In this document: positions 8,203 to 8,716 of the stretch, piece by piece | Position numbering within the stretch: the stretch's first letter is position 1 | Layout of the letters: every line of letters starts with the position of its first letter | NCBI GenBank assembly: GCA_002343455.1 | Contig: DDSR01000151.1 | Coordinates: 1 to 8,716, forward strand | Direction of reading: 5' to 3' | From: Deltaproteobacteria bacterium UBA2385 | Lineage (GTDB): Bacteria > Myxococcota_A > UBA796 > UBA2385 | Length of the DNA: 8,716 bases | The notes under the pieces: generated by a model | Told to the model about the DNA's origin: nothing | Seen by the model: only the letters and a program-made list of their open reading frames with translations | The model's database searches: none | Translations under genes and position numbers: made by a program

Positions 8203-8251
8203 GGCCCCAGCCAGACCATCCGGCCGGGGGCGGCCCCGCCCCGCCAGGGGC
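8189..8251. repeat. Large imperfect inverted repeat (stem-loop)
   Basis: The 20-base arm at 8189-8208 pairs with 8232-8251 at 18 of 20 positions, leaving a 23-base loop that itself contains CCGGCCGG. The left arm is the second half of the 26-bp repeat plus CGGCCCC, so the inverted copy at 8232-8251 shares its origin with the tandem units. No U-rich tail follows on either strand, so it is not a standard intrinsic terminator. It could still end or stabilise the upstream transcript. Confidence 0.7.
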
Positions 8252-8440
8252 AGAAGCGAGCGGGCTCAGCGCCCGAGAGGCACACAAGGGTGTCCGGCGG
8301 CGTGGGACGCCGGTTCCTCGTTCCTGATGAGCTGAAGGTACGCCGCGCTGGCGGCCAACTCAAGCCGCTGGCGGTCGCGGATTGTCGCTTGCGGTCGGCG
8401 CTCGTCTCCAAGCGCCACGGCCCGTCACCGGCCGGCGTGC

Positions 8441-8716
8441 TCAGCCCTGTCGACGACGCCAGCCCAGCAGGCCCAGGGCCAGGACGAGCAGCCCACCGGC
8501 GCCCGAGGCCGAGGCCGGGGCCGAGGCGCAGCCCGCGCAGCCGCCGAGCAACTTGCCCGTGCCGCCGTCGAGCTCGTCGCCGCCGCCGTCGGCCCCGCCG
8601 TCGATGGTGCCCCCGTCAGTGCCCCCGTCGGTGCCCCCGTCGCCGCCCCCGTCGGTGCCCCCGTCGGTGCCGCCGTCGCCGCCCCCGTCCGAGCCGCCAT
8701 CGGTGCCGCCGCCGTC
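8441..8716 (-). CDS. C-terminal end of a surface protein with MYXO-CTERM-like sorting signal (N-terminus outside window)
   Basis: The reading frame enters at base 8716 and ends at TGA 8443-8441, giving 91 residues. The first part (about 50 residues) is a Gly/Asp stalk made of TDGG and SDGG units. It is followed by DELDGGTGKLLGG, a GCAGCA cysteine motif, a short Ala/Ser/Pro stretch, a hydrophobic helix GGLLVLALGLLGW and a final RRRQG. Cysteine motif, transmembrane segment and Arg cluster at the very C-terminus are the hallmarks of MYXO-CTERM and related sorting signals, which in myxobacteria direct proteins to processing and surface display. The functional domain lies upstream and is not visible, so no activity can be assigned. 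The gap that follows suggests this gene is not part of the OmpA-led operon. Confidence 0.82.
   Translation of the reverse strand, partial: DGGGTDGGSDGGGDGGTDGGTDGGGDGGTDGGTDGGTIDGGADGGGDELDGGTGKLLGGCAGCASAPASASGAGGLLVLALGLLGWRRRQG
8560..8716. repeat. Gly/Asp-coding low-complexity repeat
   Basis: Repeated 12-base units such as GTCGGTGCCCCC (plus-strand reading) encode TDGG tetrapeptides in the stalk of the MYXO-CTERM-type protein. The array continues past the window edge. It resembles, but is not identical to, the 15-base repeat of the hydrolase lipoprotein at 2912-3120. Confidence 0.85.

Larger units (their letters stand above)
8042..8440. other. 399-base intergenic region
   Basis: This is the only long non-coding stretch in the window. 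It separates the MYXO-CTERM-type gene from the OmpA-family gene. From the OmpA side it holds an RBS (GGAG at 8048-8051), a possible promoter (8074-8102), a 26-bp tandem duplication (8151-8202), a large inverted repeat (8189-8251) and smaller GC hairpins. One is CGGGC/GCCCG (8261-8265 with 8271-8275) and another is CGGCGT/ACGCCG (8298-8303 with 8307-8312). The short motif CGCTGGCGG appears twice (8346-8354 and 8366-8374). I see no convincing gene and no tRNA. Confidence 0.8.

Noticed and set aside
8294..8313. GC hairpin CCGGCG/CGCCGG as an intrinsic terminator of the MYXO-CTERM-type gene
   Set aside because: On the minus strand it is followed by ACACCCTTG, not a U-tract. A few Ts follow on the plus strand, but no plus-strand gene is present.
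8115..8411. 98-codon minus-strand reading frame in the intergenic region (and a 62-codon one at 8099-8287)
   Set aside because: They run through the tandem and inverted repeats, have no RBS or recognisable domain, and have Arg/Pro/Ala-rich composition typical of chance frames.
8425..8700. 91-codon minus-strand frame rich in Thr-Gly-Ala at the window end
   Set aside because: It is another frame of the same repeats. The frame ending at 8441 gives a Gly/Asp stalk, cysteine motif, membrane helix and Arg cluster, which is a coherent protein end.

Overview
The window is GC-rich (by eye roughly two-thirds or more G+C), and every gene I can support lies on the minus strand, so transcription runs from base 8716 towards base 1. 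A probable myxobacterial C-terminal sorting signal (Cys motif, membrane helix, Arg cluster), Gly/Asp-rich linkers in secreted proteins, several lipoproteins and an OmpA-type protein with calcium-binding-type repeats suggest a Gram-negative member of the Myxococcota (former Deltaproteobacteria). I cannot place it more precisely.

Layout in order of transcription. (1) 8716-8441: C-terminal end of a surface protein with a Gly/Asp repeat stalk and a MYXO-CTERM-like tail. (2) 8440-8042: a 399-base gap with a perfect 26-bp tandem duplication, a large inverted repeat and a possible promoter. (3) 8041-6257: an OmpA-family protein (barrel-like N-terminus, thrombospondin-type-3-like acidic repeats, two beta-sandwich-like modules, OmpA peptidoglycan-binding domain). 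(4) 6245-5199: an FG-GAP/VCBS-type propeller lipoprotein. (5) 5202-3208: a lipoprotein with two retropepsin-like aspartic protease lobes followed by TPR-like helices. (6) 3206-2124: a lipoprotein with a Gly/Asp/Ser tether and an alpha/beta-hydrolase domain. (7) 2056-1214: a secreted staphylococcal-nuclease-like domain fused to a lamin-tail domain. (8) 1200-1106: a TPP riboswitch. (9) 1106-1: the first 368 codons of thiC.

Genes 3 to 7 have gaps of 11 nt, a 4-nt overlap, 1 nt and 67 nt, and look like one operon for envelope or secreted proteins: an outer-membrane/peptidoglycan anchor, a propeller lipoprotein and three probable hydrolases (protease, esterase/lipase-like, nuclease). A shared role in extracellular degradation or envelope processing is inference. 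Thiamine biosynthesis (thiC) follows with almost no gap and is set apart by its own TPP riboswitch, whose conserved 3' end contains the Shine-Dalgarno sequence and touches the start codon.

I saw no tRNA, rRNA, CRISPR array, transposase or phage gene. The most notable items are the compact riboswitch-start arrangement, the two-lobed aspartic protease-TPR lipoprotein, the nuclease-lamin-tail fusion, the run of signal peptides without positive charge, and the structured intergenic repeat.
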